Shown here: in pieces, positions 32,701 through 33,349 of the stretch
Layout: each line of letters opens with the position of its first letter
Numbering within the stretch: the stretch's first letter is position 1
Source: Holophagae bacterium
Lineage (GTDB): Bacteria > Acidobacteriota > Thermoanaerobaculia > Thermoanaerobaculales > Thermoanaerobaculaceae
Assembly: GCA_012516935.1 (NCBI GenBank)
Contig: JAAYVZ010000030.1
Coordinates: forward strand, 1 to 33,349
Direction: 5' to 3'
DNA length: 33,349 nt
The notes under the pieces: generated by a model
Databases searched by the model: none
Told to the model about the DNA's origin: nothing
The model's input: the letters and a program-made list of their open reading frames with translations, nothing else
Program-made: the position numbers and the translations under genes

Positions 32701-32998
32701 CGTCAGCGCCGCCGAGGTGCTGCACCGTCGGGGAGCGAGCGCACGCGCCGTCGAGCTGCTCGGTCTCGTCTTCGCCCATCCCGCCAACCGCCAGGACCAC
32801 TCGATCGAGGCCGAGCGCGTCCTCGTCCTGGTCGGCGCGGCCGTGCCGCCGCGCACGGTCAAGCGCCACCTCGCCGCCGGCGCCGCCCTCGACCTCGACG
32901 AGGTCGTGCTCTCACTTGCCGAGGAGGGTTCGCTCGAGGCAGCGCCGGACGCGGCCCGACCGGCGAGAAACGGGCGAGAAAGAGCGCCGAGCGGGTAG
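29798..32998 (+). CDS. SARP-like transcriptional regulator: winged helix, BTAD, NTPase and TPR domains
   Basis: The protein is 1066 residues from the GTG at 29798, which has AGGAG 8 nt upstream; an ATG at 29771 would add nine residues. An OmpR-type winged helix (RVTLLGGFGLASPAGS, LWPDLTEERAARNLRHALWD) is at about 5-90. A BTAD domain is at about 95-245 (LDPWREESHRTVMELLTQAG). An NB-ARC/STAND-like NTPase follows with Walker A LLGPGGIGKSRLAL (about 295-308), Walker B LLILDGLEHLL, sensor VTTRERL and SPLAIELAGGW. TPR repeats fill about 600-1010 (LGLMAYFRGALDAADRLFEE, IGETHRRSGELEAARSFYRD). These regulators activate nearby operons when a ligand or nucleotide state is sensed through the NTPase/TPR part. 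There is no C-terminal LuxR helix-turn-helix. The divergent position makes the RHS unit its most likely target. Confidence 0.88.
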   Translation: MEAPGIRVTLLGGFGLASPAGSHRLESAKTEVLLAYLVLAPGSHARAKLQGLLWPDLTEERAARNLRHALWDIRRTFAAAGAGILVADRSRVAIAPHADVVVDARELITAYEALRGGRQPAPRLAIDALLQGELLDGVFLGDAPELEQWLLAERERLRAVAYDVLRALVALHRQQGDLTTALAQARALIELDPWREESHRTVMELLTQAGEPAAALAQFEECRRVLAEQLQTTPTADTVRLAERIRAFSGSVTGAADPPLIRHNLPAQATPFVGRESEIAAVERLLLAPECRLVSLLGPGGIGKSRLALQVAQRQVLGGCTGRAFADGVWFVPPQEGGEAGGLAAAVARALALGESPGLGALALEARLEDYLRHRRVLLILDGLEHLLPDAGALAALIAVAPLAKVLVTTRERLGLPGEWVVEVGGLAPLAAEDDQSPAVQLFVQSARRARFGLELAVEERAAVAGLCAAVEGSPLAIELAGGWAGSLTVREIAAEVARHPGFLGSREGGLRAIFDSSWSRLGPEERRALAALSVFVGGCTREAAEAVAGASIDRLRRLVDTSFVRHEPSGRYTVHEVLRRFAQDELATDPAALERARAAHATYLAERLGSLSSGAVGISQREILDEIGLELDNLQVAWRWAVAAARADLVEAFLGSLQTYAEARGWLRAAEALLGEALVRFGADGAGLAVALLTARGSLRNRMGAYAAAVEDLDRALALVEGAQPRAAALAHLGATAYLQGRHGEARERLERAMEDAGVPGLRAMCSSLLGRVALEQGRHDDAEAAFETALALSRQAGDSHGAGWATNQLGLMAYFRGALDAADRLFEEALDLARTAGDLALVKEAAIGLGYVREDRGNFGAARGYYREALAVSRESGDRRGEAHTLMVIGETHRRSGELEAARSFYRDALEIAGEIGSAYLVGLLTGNLAYLEAAAGRLDEAAAHVREVLRAYLEGGTVATVLPALVSAAEVLHRRGASARAVELLGLVFAHPANRQDHSIEAERVLVLVGAAVPPRTVKRHLAAGAALDLDEVVLSLAEEGSLEAAPDAARPARNGRERAPSG

Positions 32999-32999
32999 A

Positions 33000-33018
33000 C
33001 CCCGGGCCGTTGCCGGGG
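33000..33018 (+). terminator. Hairpin directly after the SARP-like gene
   Basis: CCCCGG, loop GCCGTTG, CCGGGG forms a 6-bp GC stem one nucleotide past the stop codon. There is no U-tract; it may terminate or protect the transcript. Confidence 0.38.
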
Positions 33019-33096
33019 ATCGCGCGACGGGTCCGACGGCGGTCCAATCCGCTGAACGAGCGCTCCCCTCATCGGGGCACCATCGACCCCCTCGGC

Positions 33097-33102
33097 TATA
33101 CT
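33097..33102 (+). promoter_or_regulatory. Candidate -10 box for the DUF3597-like gene
   Basis: TATACT matches the sigma70 -10 consensus at 5/6 positions, about 78 nt before the ATG at 33180. At 17-nt spacing the -35 would be GGGGCA, a 3/6 match. Confidence 0.42.
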
Positions 33103-33179
33103 CGGGTGAGGTCGGGGCGAGCGCACGGTCGCACGTGGATTCCGGCATGCGATCGTCCTGGTCACGGAAGGAGAGCGCC

Positions 33180-33349
33180 ATGGGGTTCATCGACAGCATC
33201 CTCGCCAAGCTCGGGCTCGGGTCCAAGACCACGGTGCCGGCGGAGGCTCCGTCACAGCCTGCGCCGATCGAGCTACCCTCACCGACTCCGATTGAGCCGG
33301 CAGCACCGGTCCCGATCGCGGTGGTCGACGTCGTCGCGCAGCTCGAGAA
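33180..33349 (+). CDS. DUF3597-like protein, N-terminal part (runs off the window)
   Basis: An ATG at 33180 with GGAAGGAG 7 nt upstream opens a frame that is still open at the window end (56 codons seen). It begins MGFIDSILAKLGLGSK, continues with a Pro/Ala/Glu-rich linker (PSQPAPIELPSPTPIEPAAP) and reaches VVDVVAQLE. DUF3597 proteins share a short amphipathic start of the form MGxxxxILxKLGLG, a Pro/Ala linker and a VDVVxxLE entry to a conserved domain of about 80 residues. The conserved domain itself lies beyond the window. The function of that family is not established. The gap before it holds a hairpin and a TATACT box, so it appears to have its own promoter. Confidence 0.7.
   Translation, partial: MGFIDSILAKLGLGSKTTVPAEAPSQPAPIELPSPTPIEPAAPVPIAVVDVVAQLE

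Overview
The window is a high-GC, gene-dense bacterial chromosome segment. It encodes an outer-membrane beta-barrel with a C-terminal Phe, an OmpA-type peptidoglycan-binding domain, a periplasmic DsbA-like protein, and a secreted protein with an IPTL-CTERM-like tail. These point to a diderm (Gram-negative) organism. The mix of sphingolipid genes, a SARP-like ATPase regulator, RHS/YD proteins and choice-of-anchor domains would fit an Acidobacteriota- or Myxococcota-like lineage. That placement is an inference; there is no rRNA marker here. No tRNA, rRNA, CRISPR array or insertion sequence was recognised.

Layout. 10-2216 (minus): a soluble orphan histidine kinase overlapping a short CCA/poly(A)-polymerase-type nucleotidyltransferase. 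2460-5296 (plus): a LysM-like/amidase_3 cell-wall hydrolase overlapping an EamA transporter. 5401-9284 (plus): a QueD/6-pyruvoyl-tetrahydropterin synthase homologue, then three genes joined by 4-nt overlaps that match the bacterial ceramide pathway: an SDR reductase (CerR-like), a serine palmitoyltransferase (Spt) and a GNAT-fold N-acyltransferase (bCerS-like). 9381-10121 (minus): an outer-membrane beta-barrel. 10567-14123 (plus): a cysteine-synthase-family enzyme, then a DsbA-like oxidoreductase and a secreted propeller-like protein. 14268-14561 (minus): a YhbY RNA-binding protein. 14792-16336 (plus): RmuC. 16456-17196 (minus): a PIG-L/LmbE deacetylase.

17432-22740 (plus) is a five-gene envelope module: PspA/IM30, a membrane-anchored substrate-binding protein fused to an OmpA domain, an ABC permease, an ABC ATPase, and a membrane/coiled-coil protein of unknown family. 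The arrangement suggests an ABC machine held between inner membrane and peptidoglycan and tied to membrane-stress maintenance. It is the best candidate here for an under-described system.

22844-29662 (minus) carries a short YD-repeat/IPTL-CTERM protein, a 1687-residue secreted RHS/YD protein with a variable C-terminus, and a small protein overlapping the RHS start. Diverging from them at 29798-32998 (plus) is a SARP-like (winged helix-BTAD-NTPase-TPR) regulator. The window ends inside a DUF3597-like gene (33180 onward).

Most starts were chosen from ribosome-binding sites and overlaps. Candidate promoters share a TAnnnT -10 box, and most have poor -35 boxes; they are low-to-moderate confidence. 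Several inverted repeats sit at gene ends but lack U-tracts.
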